From positions 1 to 52,364 of the forward strand of contig NZ_BMGY01000031.1 in NCBI RefSeq assembly GCF_014640435.1: a stretch of DNA of 52,364 bases. The letters run 5' to 3'. The notes under the pieces were generated by a model, which searched no databases, was not told the origin of the DNA, and was given only the letters and a program-made list of their open reading frames with translations. Position numbers and translations under genes: made by a program. This document shows positions 18,347-26,739 of this stretch, piece by piece (positions within the stretch are counted from its first letter, which is position 1; each line of letters opens with the position of its first letter). This stretch comes from Hymenobacter frigidus. GTDB taxonomy: Bacteria > Bacteroidota > Bacteroidia > Cytophagales > Hymenobacteraceae.

Positions 18347-19358
18347 ACTGCTGCCTTTCCTTCCTCACTAGCTCTAACCAGAGGTCTGTGTTGATGCGTG
18401 GTTTTGTCATGTTAGTACGAGGGTGAGCGATGACACTACGCTTCACAGCAGTGATTAGCGTTCGCTGAATGCCATAGTAAGACAGCCCCTTACAAGACTT
18501 CACAATTGACGACAAGTCATTTTCCTTGTCGAGTTCAACCAGTCCAGACCTGAGTGTCTTGTTTATCAACTCTTTGATGTGACTCTCATCAGGTAGTTCC
18601 AAGTTGATTTTCACATCAAAGCGCCGCAGTAATGCTTCGTCAATCATGTCAATCTGGTTGGTCGCTGCAATAACTACGCTTGAACTAGGGAGATAATCGA
18701 ACAGTTGCAGGAGTGTGTTCACCACACGCTTCATTTCTCCATGGTCTTGACTGTAGTCACGCACCTTACCTAGTGTGTCAAACTCGTCAATGAAGACAAT
18801 GCACTCTTCAGCAGCCGCCCGACGAAACACCTTCGCGAGATTCTTGCTAGTCTCTCCTAGTTTGGAGGACACAATCGCTCCCAGGTTCACCACCAGCATC
18901 AACTTTTCCAATTCTCCCGCAAGGACGTAGGAAGCTAGCGTCTTACCACAGCCAGGGGGACCGTAAAACAAGACTCTGTTGGAGACTGGCAGGTCGAATT
19001 TGTGCAGTACGTCAAGCGATTGATGCTCTTTGATGAAGTAGCTCAACTCCTCTTTGACACTATCCGTGCAGACCAACGAATCAAATTGGTAGTCGGACGT
19101 GAGCTTCTCGAGAATGAACTCGTTTATCTCCCGGTCGTCCTCACGCTGCTGATGCTGTGACGACCCGACTTTCAGCAACCCATTGGTCTGATGCTGCCGA
19201 ATGGAGTCCTTGAGAATCGACTGCAACTGCAACGCGAAGTTGATTTTCTTACTCTTCTTCGCGTGCTCTATGAGTTCATTCAAGGACGCGAGGAGCCGGT
19301 CCTGGTCGTTCTCCAGGCCGTACTTCGCAATGTCTTTGATGAAATCAGTTTGTGCCAT
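18333..19358 (-). CDS. AAA ATPase, IetA-like defence protein
   Basis: This is a 341-residue AAA ATPase with Walker A GPPGCGKT (K139), Walker B FIDEFD (D191-E192), a sensor-1 segment ATNQID and arginine-finger-like LLRRFDV. The N-terminal ~100 residues are charged and helical. Such ATPases remodel or unfold proteins as hexamers; here it probably feeds or gates the neighbouring subtilase. It is transcribed towards the protease gene, and the two stop codons lie inside each other's last codons (overlap 18333-18346). A 24-bp palindrome sits 15 bp upstream of its ATG. In the IetAS examples I recall, the ATPase and protease genes are co-directional, so this arrangement is unusual. Confidence 0.87.
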   Translation of the reverse strand: MAQTDFIKDIAKYGLENDQDRLLASLNELIEHAKKSKKINFALQLQSILKDSIRQHQTNGLLKVGSSQHQQREDDREINEFILEKLTSDYQFDSLVCTDSVKEELSYFIKEHQSLDVLHKFDLPVSNRVLFYGPPGCGKTLASYVLAGELEKLMLVVNLGAIVSSKLGETSKNLAKVFRRAAAEECIVFIDEFDTLGKVRDYSQDHGEMKRVVNTLLQLFDYLPSSSVVIAATNQIDMIDEALLRRFDVKINLELPDESHIKELINKTLRSGLVELDKENDLSSIVKSCKGLSYYGIQRTLITAVKRSVIAHPRTNMTKPRINTDLWLELVRKERQQFSSQ

Positions 19359-19372
19359 CGTGTGGTAAGCAA

Positions 19373-19396
19373 GTGTAGTATAGCGCGATACTACAC
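19373..19396. promoter_or_regulatory. Palindrome at the AAA ATPase promoter
   Basis: GTGTAGTAT and ATACTACAC are perfect 9-bp arms around AGCGCG. The palindrome lies 15-38 bp upstream of the ATPase start codon. It is a good operator candidate, or an RNA hairpin in the 5' leader. A second, smaller hairpin (CAGTAA/TTACTG, 19406-19421) follows. No DNA-binding protein is encoded directly beside it; the XRE protein at 28860-29105 is the only HTH regulator in the island. Confidence 0.6.
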
Positions 19397-19766
19397 AGAC
19401 AATAACAGTAATTTCTTACTGGTGGTTATGGGAACGAAGAGTGTATCTGCAGTTATTGCTTGTCCTGCAACAACGCTCACCCTTTTGCCGACGTTCTCAA
19501 TCAGCTAAGAATTTTAGCACAAAGTACTCCCGATTTTTGGTACAGGAGTAGAAACGTGAACCACTACTTGCACAAATGTAGCAACGAGGGTTCTCAGGCT
19601 AGTGGAACACTGTCCAGCATTCTCAGGAGCGACTTTCTCAGGTTTGTGAGAATGCCAACCTCCTCAACGCTTGAATTCCTCATCGAAAACACCCACCTTT
19701 CGCGGTATTTGTCACACCTGCCGTGAATCAACACCAGGCATAGCGCATACCCTTTTCTCTGCACAC
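19397..19766. other. Noncoding gap with small repeats
   Basis: There is no convincing gene in this 370-bp gap; short frames here lack known features. The motif TTCTCAGG occurs three times within 52 bp (19591, 19620, 19635), and TACTCC/GGAGTA forms a small stem near 19530-19550. It separates the divergent ATPase gene and the small membrane protein gene, so it probably holds both promoters. I could not identify -7 elements with confidence. Confidence 0.45.
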
Positions 19767-19943
19767 ATGAAAGCTCTCTTCGGCGCAGTCCTGATTCTGA
19801 TTGCTATGATACTGCAAACGAACGCCGACGACCTCTTTGGTACAGGCGGTTACATTGGACTCGCTACCGGAGCATTCTGCTCGGCCATCCTGCTCTGCGG
19901 CTTGTATCAGCTGCACCTGCACTTCAAGCAACCGCAACGGTAA
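19767..19943 (+). CDS. Small two-helix membrane protein
   Basis: This is a 58-residue hypothetical protein with two hydrophobic segments (about residues 4-18 and 28-48) joined by a short polar turn containing DDLFGTGG, and a basic tail ending KQPQR. It matches no family I recognise. I chose the ATG at 19767 because upstream in-frame sequence is polar and unlike protein. It lies 90 bp before the L,D-transpeptidase-like lipoprotein gene in the same direction and may be co-transcribed with it. Small membrane proteins are common partners in defence loci, but no function is implied. Confidence 0.5.
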   Translation: MKALFGAVLILIAMILQTNADDLFGTGGYIGLATGAFCSAILLCGLYQLHLHFKQPQR

Positions 19944-20033
19944 CGGTAACATCAAGGTGGAAGATGCCAGCGGTGCCCACGTACGCACGATGTGACAGTG
20001 CTACCTCCACAAATTCCTTCTTCAACCAAAACC

Positions 20034-20639
20034 ATGCACCAGCAGAACTCTCCGAGCCGCCTCGCTGCTTCTGCGGTCGGCTGCTTGCTATTTGGCAGCG
20101 TGCTTATCAGCAGTTGCACCACCGATACAGATTCCAACTTACGGGTAGATGACGAGTTGGTCACACGTTGCCTTACCGCACTCAAGACGCACCAGAAACA
20201 AGGCTTCAACCGCAACATTGCCTTCTACGTGGACCTCACCCGTCCTTCCAACGAGAACCGCTTCTTCGTGCTTGACTTGCAGCGCAACCAAGTGCTGGCC
20301 AAGGGTCTGTGCTGCAACGGACGTACCGACACGCAGGGGAACGTGCTCTACTCGAATCGGAACGGCTCCAACTGCAGCTCGCACGGTGTGGCGAAGGTCT
20401 CCTACCGCTACCGCGGCCAGTTCGGCAAAGCCTATAAGCTGGAAGGTCTGGAACGGAGCAACAGCAACATGTTCTCGCGTGCCGTGGTGCTCCACGCGCA
20501 CGGCTGCATACCCGACGCGCCGCAGCAAACCCCCATCTGTGTCAGCGAAGGATGCCCCACGGTGAACCCTGCTTTTCTGGAGACCCTAGCCGGGTACATC
20601 GACCACAGCGCCAAACCCATTCTGCTGTACATCGAATAG
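20034..20639 (+). CDS. Murein L,D-transpeptidase-like lipoprotein (YkuD_2 type)
   Basis: This is a 201-residue protein with a lipoprotein signal (LFGSVLISSC, Cys ~28), so it is probably membrane-anchored facing the periplasm. The catalytic-like region has GKAYKLEGLE, SRAVVLHAHGC and SEGCPTVNP with the candidate nucleophile C174, the pattern of the YkuD_2 family of L,D-transpeptidase catalytic-domain proteins. Characterised L,D-transpeptidases make 3-3 peptidoglycan cross-links or attach proteins to murein. I placed the start at ATG 20034 because upstream codons add a polar stretch before the signal. It sits between two defence modules, so it may be plain cargo or an envelope-level defence factor; the latter is speculation. 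Confidence 0.8.
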   Translation: MHQQNSPSRLAASAVGCLLFGSVLISSCTTDTDSNLRVDDELVTRCLTALKTHQKQGFNRNIAFYVDLTRPSNENRFFVLDLQRNQVLAKGLCCNGRTDTQGNVLYSNRNGSNCSSHGVAKVSYRYRGQFGKAYKLEGLERSNSNMFSRAVVLHAHGCIPDAPQQTPICVSEGCPTVNPAFLETLAGYIDHSAKPILLYIE

Positions 20640-20852
20640 GCGCGGCGACCAGCTTTCACCGTGCCGACCGCCTCCATCGGCGCAGTTGATTTCACCCCCG
20701 GTTTTCAGACTTCGGAAGCGTACCTTCGCTCCCTTTTGGCCGCAACCGTCGAAATTGACAACCCGCTTACACTGCACGACTTCGAAGCACGCACTTTACT
20801 AGCACTTACAAACTTGGAATGAACCACATTCCGCACTCACTGACTCCCCTTC

Positions 20853-22334
20853 ATGATTACCGGAGAACTAAAAAGCAAGATTGACCGCGTATGGGAAGCC
20901 TTCTGGACAGGCGGCTTGTCGAACCCCATCACCGTCATCGAACAAATGACCTACCTGCTCTTCATTCGCAGGTTGGACGATTTGCACACCCAACGTGAGC
21001 AGAAAGCTGCCTTCCTGCAGAAGAGCATCGAGAACCCCATCTACCTGCCGTTGGAGCAGGAATTGCGGTGGAGCTACTTCAAGAATGCCGACCCCGACGT
21101 CATGTACCGCCTCTTCACACGGGAAGGCGGCGTGTTCGACTTCCTGAAAAACATGGGCACCCAGAACGGCAGCTTCTCGAACTACATGAAGGGTGCCACC
21201 TTCATGATTCCGACGCCGCGTCTGCTCGCCCAGGTCGTGGACATGCTGAGCGCCATCGACATGGACGACCGCGACACCAAAGGCGACGTGTACGAGTACC
21301 TGCTGAGCAAGATTGCCTCGGCAGGCCAGAATGGGCAGTTCCGTACTCCGCGCCACATCATCAAGATGATGGTGGGAATGGTGCAGCCTACCACAGAAGA
21401 CATCATCTGCGACCCGTCGGCGGGCAGTGCCGGTTTCCTGGTAGCTGCCGGTGAGTACCTCCGTAAGCACCACGCCGCCGAACTGCTCAAGCCGGAGGTG
21501 CAGAAACGCTTCCAGAATCAGACGCTGATGGGCACCGAGTTCGACCCGACGATGATTCGCATCGGGGCGATGAACCTGATGCTCCATGGCATGGAAAACC
21601 CTAACCTAGTCCAGGTAGACGCCCTGAGCGAGGACAACGCCAGCTTCACCGACAAGGTGACCGTAATGCTGGCCAACCCGCCATTCAAAGGCTCCCTGGA
21701 CCGCGAAGCCGTTGACCCGAAGCTGCTCAACATCGTTGACAGCAAGAAAACCGAGCTGCTATTCCTCGGATTGATTCTGAAAGGGTTGCAACTCGGTGGA
21801 CGCGCTGCGGTGATTGTACCCGACGGCGTCGTTTTCGGCAACAGCAAGGCGCATCAAGCAATTCGTCAGACCCTCATCGACCAGCATTTGCTGACCGGGG
21901 TGGTGTCGATGCCTGCCGGCGTGTTCAAACCCTATGCGGGGGTGAGCACCGCCATCCTGCTGTTCACCAAAACCGGCGTAGGCGGCACCGACAAGGTGTG
22001 GTTTTACGACATGCAAGCCGACGGTTTCAGTCTGGACGACAAACGCAACCCAATTATTGAGAACGACATTTCCGACGTGGTAGCACGCTGGCATAATCTC
22101 GGCGCCGAAGCCAGTCGCACCCGCACCGACAAAAGCTTCCTAGTATCGGTTGAGGAAATTCGCCTCACTAACTACGACTTGAGCATCAACCGCTACAAGG
22201 AGACGGTACACGAAGAAAAGGTGTACGCAAAACCTCATGTCATCATCGCACAAATTGAAGCACTGGATGAGGAGCGGCAAGAACTTCTCCTCGAGTTGAA
22301 ATCGATGGTCTTATCTGAAACGCTAGCAGTATGA
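20853..22334 (+). CDS. hsdM: Type I restriction-modification methyltransferase subunit
   Basis: HsdM methylates adenine in the bipartite recognition sequence and forms the M2S core with HsdS. The 493 residues include the N-terminal helical HsdM_N domain (starting MITGELKSKIDRVWEAF), SAM-binding motif I DPSAGSAGF (from D187) and catalytic motif IV NPPF (from N275). It is the first gene of an M-S-R operon; its stop overlaps the hsdS start (ATGA at 22331-22334), showing translational coupling. All motifs are intact, so an active methylase is expected. Confidence 0.96.
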   Translation: MITGELKSKIDRVWEAFWTGGLSNPITVIEQMTYLLFIRRLDDLHTQREQKAAFLQKSIENPIYLPLEQELRWSYFKNADPDVMYRLFTREGGVFDFLKNMGTQNGSFSNYMKGATFMIPTPRLLAQVVDMLSAIDMDDRDTKGDVYEYLLSKIASAGQNGQFRTPRHIIKMMVGMVQPTTEDIICDPSAGSAGFLVAAGEYLRKHHAAELLKPEVQKRFQNQTLMGTEFDPTMIRIGAMNLMLHGMENPNLVQVDALSEDNASFTDKVTVMLANPPFKGSLDREAVDPKLLNIVDSKKTELLFLGLILKGLQLGGRAAVIVPDGVVFGNSKAHQAIRQTLIDQHLLTGVVSMPAGVFKPYAGVSTAILLFTKTGVGGTDKVWFYDMQADGFSLDDKRNPIIENDISDVVARWHNLGAEASRTRTDKSFLVSVEEIRLTNYDLSINRYKETVHEEKVYAKPHVIIAQIEALDEERQELLLELKSMVLSETLAV

Positions 22335-23401
22335 TGTGGCGAAAAGTCAGCCTCGGTGAAGTATGCGAGCTGAGGTACGGCAAAAGCCTCGTGAAGGAAA
22401 CGCGAGTACAAGATGGTGCATACCCAGTCTATGGCTCCAGTGGTATAGTAGGACACCATGATGAATTCCTAGTCGACGGTCCTTGCCTAGTTGTTGGACG
22501 CAAAGGGTCAATTGGCACTGTCTTTTTCTCTGAGCGACCCTGCTATCCCATCGACACTGCTTATTTCGTGCACTGCAAGGAGGAGATAAACCTCAGATTC
22601 CTTTACTATCAGCTTTCTACGCTCCGGCTCAGCGAGCTCAACAAGGCAGCAGCTGTTCCTGGACTGAACCGCGAAGATGCTTACAGGAAGCTTATCACTT
22701 TACCGCCTCTAGACGTTCAACATCAGATTGCTGACACCCTGGACAAGGCCGACGCTCTACGCCGCAAGGACCAAGAGTTGCTGCAGAAATACAATGAACT
22801 CGCTCAGAGCATCTTCTACGAGATGTTCGGTGACCCTATTGAAAACACCAAGAAGTGGGAAGTAAAATCACTCGGGGAATTGACGCGGAAAATCACCGAT
22901 GGCACACATCAGACACCAACTTATGTAGAATCAGGGGTGCCTTTTCTGCGCGTCACTGACCTAACCGGGTCCAACACCTCCAAAAAATTCATTACTCGCG
23001 AAGAGCATCTCACTCTCACGAAGAGGTGCAAGCCAGAAAGAGGGGACGTTCTGTACTCTAAAAATGGCACGATTGGAGTCGCCAAAGTTGTCGATTGGGA
23101 CTACGAATTCAGCATCTTCGTCAGCCTGTGCCTGCTGAAGGTCAAGACTGAATTACTGAACCCAAAATTCTTGGAGTTCTTCTTGAACACACCCTTCGCA
23201 TTGAATCAGGCAAAGAAGCACTCAAAGACAGGTACTGTTACAAACCTGCATCTTAATGAAATCAAGAATATTCTAGTACCTGTCCCTGAACGTGTTATTC
23301 AGGAACAATTCCTACATGCCGTGACAAGCATAGAAGCTCAGAAAAGCCTTGTTCGCCACAGTGAAGGACTGTTTGACACCGTCTTGAATTCCCATTTCTA
23401 G
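22331..23401 (+). CDS. hsdS: Type I restriction specificity subunit
   Basis: HsdS sets DNA target recognition for both methylation and cleavage. The 356 residues hold two target-recognition domains (about 1-130 and 175-330), each followed by a conserved helix; the central helix reads QIADTLDKADALRRKDQELL. The start of TRD1 (WRKVSLGEVCELRYGK) and TRD2 (WEVKSLGELTRKITDG) are alike, as usual for the family. The gene begins inside the hsdM stop and ends 5 bp before hsdR. Its local composition is more AT-rich than hsdM and hsdR, consistent with exchange of specificity domains. Confidence 0.95.
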   Translation: MMWRKVSLGEVCELRYGKSLVKETRVQDGAYPVYGSSGIVGHHDEFLVDGPCLVVGRKGSIGTVFFSERPCYPIDTAYFVHCKEEINLRFLYYQLSTLRLSELNKAAAVPGLNREDAYRKLITLPPLDVQHQIADTLDKADALRRKDQELLQKYNELAQSIFYEMFGDPIENTKKWEVKSLGELTRKITDGTHQTPTYVESGVPFLRVTDLTGSNTSKKFITREEHLTLTKRCKPERGDVLYSKNGTIGVAKVVDWDYEFSIFVSLCLLKVKTELLNPKFLEFFLNTPFALNQAKKHSKTGTVTNLHLNEIKNILVPVPERVIQEQFLHAVTSIEAQKSLVRHSEGLFDTVLNSHF

Positions 23402-23406
23402 TTTCT

Positions 23407-26400
23407 ATGTCTAACTTCTCGTTTCTACCCACCGAGTGGAGCACCCTAGCTCCTACCCTGCAGCAAGCCGAGCAGCACGCCTACACCGCGCCTCCCTATG
23501 CGGCGGTACTGTGCCGGAAGTCGCTGGAAGAATGGGTACGGTGGATGTACGAGAACGACGGCGACCTTGAGCAGCCTTTTGATACCTCGCTCAATTCGCT
23601 GCTACACCAGCCGAGGATGCGGGAGCTACTAGCTCCGAGCCTGTTCATGCAGGTCAACCTCATCCGCAAGCTTGGCAACGACGCCGTTCACGGCACGCTC
23701 ACCATCAAACCGGAGCAAGCGTTACACGTCCTGCAGCTCATGCACGGATTCGCCGCGTGGGTGGTGAACATGTACCGTGCCGAGCGGGTAAGCGTACCCG
23801 CATTTGACGTGAGCCTGGTACCCCAGGAAGCGCCGGCCATCAAGTACAAGGCGAAGATGCAGGAGGCCGAGGCGGCATTCCGGCAAAGTCAGGAGCTGAA
23901 TCGCCACCTGCAAGCCGAGCTCGACCGCGTCAAAGCCGCCAAGGAGTCGCACGCCAAGCTCCCCCCTCCGGCTGACCCCAACGAGGCAATCACCCGCAAG
24001 CTCTACATCGACTTGCTGCTGAGCGAAGCCGGTTGGGACCCCGACGGTCCGAACGTGGCCGAGTACAAGGTGACCGGCATGCCCACTGGCAACGGCGACA
24101 ACAACGGCGCGGGTCGGGTGGACTACGTGCTGTGGGGTGACGACGGCAAACCGCTCGCTGTAGTGGAAGCCAAGCGTACCAGCAAAGACCCCAAGGTCGG
24201 ACAGCACCAATCCAAGCTCTACGCCGACTGTCTGGAGCAGATGCACGGCCAGCGTCCGGTGCTGTTCTACACCAACGGATTCGAAACGTGGTTGTGGGAC
24301 GACAAGGGGTACCCGCCGCGTCGTGTTCACGGGTTCCACAAGAAAGACGAGCTCGAACGCCTGATTCAGCGCCGTACCACCCGCCTCGCGCTTTCCGACG
24401 CGCCGGTAGACCCCGCCATTGCTGACCGCTACTACCAGATTGAGGCAATCCGCAGCGTCGGTAAGGTACTCGAAGCCCGAGGTCGCGAAGCACTGCTTGT
24501 GATGGCAACCGGCACCGGCAAAACCCGCACTGCAGCAGCACTCATCGACGTCATGAGCAAGTGCGGATGGGTGAAGCGCGTGCTATTCCTGGCTGACCGA
24601 AATGCACTCATTTACCAGGCGAAAAACGCGCTTACCAAGAGCCTGCCTAATCTGCCAGCGGTTGACCTTACCCGCGACAAGGAGCACGCCCAGGCGCGGG
24701 TCGTGTTCTGTACCTACCAGACGATGATTCACCTCATCGACCAGAGCTACGACCAGCAGCAGCGCACCTTCGGCGTGGGGCACTTCGACCTCATCATCTT
24801 CGATGAGATTCACCGCTCCGTCTACAACCGCTACAAGGCGATTTTCGAGTACTTCGATGGGTACCGCATTGGCCTCACCGCCACTCCCCGCAGTGAAGGC
24901 GACCGCGACACCTACCACCTATTCGGTCTGGAACCTGGCGTTCCCACCTTCGCATACGAGTTGGAGCAGGCGGTAAACGACGGTTACCTGGTGCCGCCCA
25001 TGAGCGTTTCGGTACCGCTGAAGTTTCACCGCCAAGGCATCAAGTACAACGAACTAACGCCTGCCGAGAAGCTACAATACGAGGAGAAGTTCGCCGACCC
25101 GCTGACAGGTGAATTCCCCGACGAGGTAGACAAGGAAGCGCTCAACAAGTGGTTATTTAATCAAGGCACCGTAGACCAAGTACTGGCCACGCTGATGGAG
25201 CGCGGCGTCAAAGTGGCCGGAGGGGACCGCATCGGCAAGACCATCGTCTTCGCCCGCAGCCACCCCCACGCCAAGTTCATTGAAGAGAGGTTCAACGCAC
25301 AGTACCCGCAGTACAAAGGCGAGTACTGCAAGGTCATCGACCATTACGAAACCTACGCCTACGACATTCTCAAGAAGTTCTCCGAGAAGGACGGCACACC
25401 GCACATTGCTATCTCAGTAGACATGCTCGACACCGGCATCGATGTGCCGGAAGTCGCCAACCTCGTCTTCTACAAACCTGTCCGTTCCAGCGCCAAGTTC
25501 TGGCAGATGATTGGACGAGGCACCCGCCTGTGCCCCAAGCTGCTCAGCGAGGACCAAGACAAGGAGCACTTCCTCATCTTCGACTTCTGCGAGAACTTCG
25601 AATTCTTCGACCAGAAACCACAAGGCATCGACTCGAAGCAAGGCAAATCACTCACCCACCGGCTGTTTGAGCAGCGCCTCAAGCTCATCTTCACCCTGCA
25701 GAAGCGCGCCGAGCCGGAATACCAGGAGTACGCCGACGAGCTACGCAAGCACCTGCACGAGCAAGTCGAGCAACTGGAAGAGGACAGCTTCCTTGTTCGG
25801 CAGCATTGGCGCGTGGTGGAGAAGTACCGCGACGTCCACCGCTTCAACGCGCTCAACGAGCTAGAGGTGAAAGAACTGTGCGACCACCTTGCTCCCATCG
25901 TGTTCGAACCGGAGGAAGACGAGTTGGCCAAGCGGTTCGACCAGTTGTGCTACACCATGCAACTCGATGTGCTCAAGAACGGCACCGTATCGGCGCATTT
26001 GGTGCAGGAAACCCGCTCACTGGCCGATGCACTCTCGAAACGTGCGGCGATACCTCTGGTAAACCAGAAGATGCCGCTCATCAAGCAGGTGCAGGGGGAT
26101 GCCTACTGGACCACGATGCCCCTGTCGAAGGCAGAGGACTTGCGGAAGGAGCTGCGTAACCTGATGCGCTTCATCCAAACCGAGAAGCGTCCGCCCGTGT
26201 ACACCAACTTGGACGACGAAGTGCTGGCCGTGTCAGAACCCAAGGCACTCATCATCAAAGCAGGGAACCTGGACGCTTACCGCAAGCGCGTGACGCAGTA
26301 CCTAATGGAGCGACGTACGCACCTCACCATCCACAAGCTGCGCACCAACCAACCCATTGAACCCGGTGAGCTCCTGGCGCTGGAAAACCTGCTCTTTGAG

Positions 26401-26739
26401 CAAGGCGAGGTCGGTACCCGCGAGCAGTTCGAACAGGCGTACGGCAAGCAGCCGCTCGGCAAGTTCATCCGCTCCATCGTTGGCCTCGAAGCCGGCTCCG
26501 TACGCGAGGTGTTCAGCAGCTTCATCAACAACCCGTCGATGAACGCGCAGCAAATCCGCTTCCTCGACCTAATTGTGCAGTACCTCGGCAGCAACGGCTA
26601 CCTCGAAACCGCACAACTGTTTGACTCGCCTTTCACGGAGGTGTCCACCCACGGCCTGCTCGGTGTCTTCAACCAAGACCAGGCAACCGAGGTAGTTTCA
26701 CTCCTCCAACGCGTGAATCAGTACGCTGAAGCAGTGTAG
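23407..26739 (+). CDS. hsdR: Type I restriction endonuclease subunit R
   Basis: HsdR is the ATP-dependent translocase and nuclease of the type I system. The 1110 residues contain an N-terminal DUF4145-like domain (~20-130, with LIRKLGNDAVHG), a PD-(D/E)xK nuclease with D239 and E254-A-K256, a helicase core with Walker A ATGTGKT (K372), DEIH box at 466-469 and LTATPR, a second RecA lobe with DMLDTGIDVPEV and QMIGRGTR, and a long helical C-terminal domain. All catalytic residues are present. It follows hsdS by 5 bp and completes the operon. Confidence 0.96.
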   Translation: MSNFSFLPTEWSTLAPTLQQAEQHAYTAPPYAAVLCRKSLEEWVRWMYENDGDLEQPFDTSLNSLLHQPRMRELLAPSLFMQVNLIRKLGNDAVHGTLTIKPEQALHVLQLMHGFAAWVVNMYRAERVSVPAFDVSLVPQEAPAIKYKAKMQEAEAAFRQSQELNRHLQAELDRVKAAKESHAKLPPPADPNEAITRKLYIDLLLSEAGWDPDGPNVAEYKVTGMPTGNGDNNGAGRVDYVLWGDDGKPLAVVEAKRTSKDPKVGQHQSKLYADCLEQMHGQRPVLFYTNGFETWLWDDKGYPPRRVHGFHKKDELERLIQRRTTRLALSDAPVDPAIADRYYQIEAIRSVGKVLEARGREALLVMATGTGKTRTAAALIDVMSKCGWVKRVLFLADRNALIYQAKNALTKSLPNLPAVDLTRDKEHAQARVVFCTYQTMIHLIDQSYDQQQRTFGVGHFDLIIFDEIHRSVYNRYKAIFEYFDGYRIGLTATPRSEGDRDTYHLFGLEPGVPTFAYELEQAVNDGYLVPPMSVSVPLKFHRQGIKYNELTPAEKLQYEEKFADPLTGEFPDEVDKEALNKWLFNQGTVDQVLATLMERGVKVAGGDRIGKTIVFARSHPHAKFIEERFNAQYPQYKGEYCKVIDHYETYAYDILKKFSEKDGTPHIAISVDMLDTGIDVPEVANLVFYKPVRSSAKFWQMIGRGTRLCPKLLSEDQDKEHFLIFDFCENFEFFDQKPQGIDSKQGKSLTHRLFEQRLKLIFTLQKRAEPEYQEYADELRKHLHEQVEQLEEDSFLVRQHWRVVEKYRDVHRFNALNELEVKELCDHLAPIVFEPEEDELAKRFDQLCYTMQLDVLKNGTVSAHLVQETRSLADALSKRAAIPLVNQKMPLIKQVQGDAYWTTMPLSKAEDLRKELRNLMRFIQTEKRPPVYTNLDDEVLAVSEPKALIIKAGNLDAYRKRVTQYLMERRTHLTIHKLRTNQPIEPGELLALENLLFEQGEVGTREQFEQAYGKQPLGKFIRSIVGLEAGSVREVFSSFINNPSMNAQQIRFLDLIVQYLGSNGYLETAQLFDSPFTEVSTHGLLGVFNQDQATEVVSLLQRVNQYAEAV

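Noticed and set aside
19460..19726. 88-codon frame before the small membrane protein
   Set aside because: No hydrophobic pattern or family likeness; it spans the TTCTCAGG repeats and is probably fortuitous.
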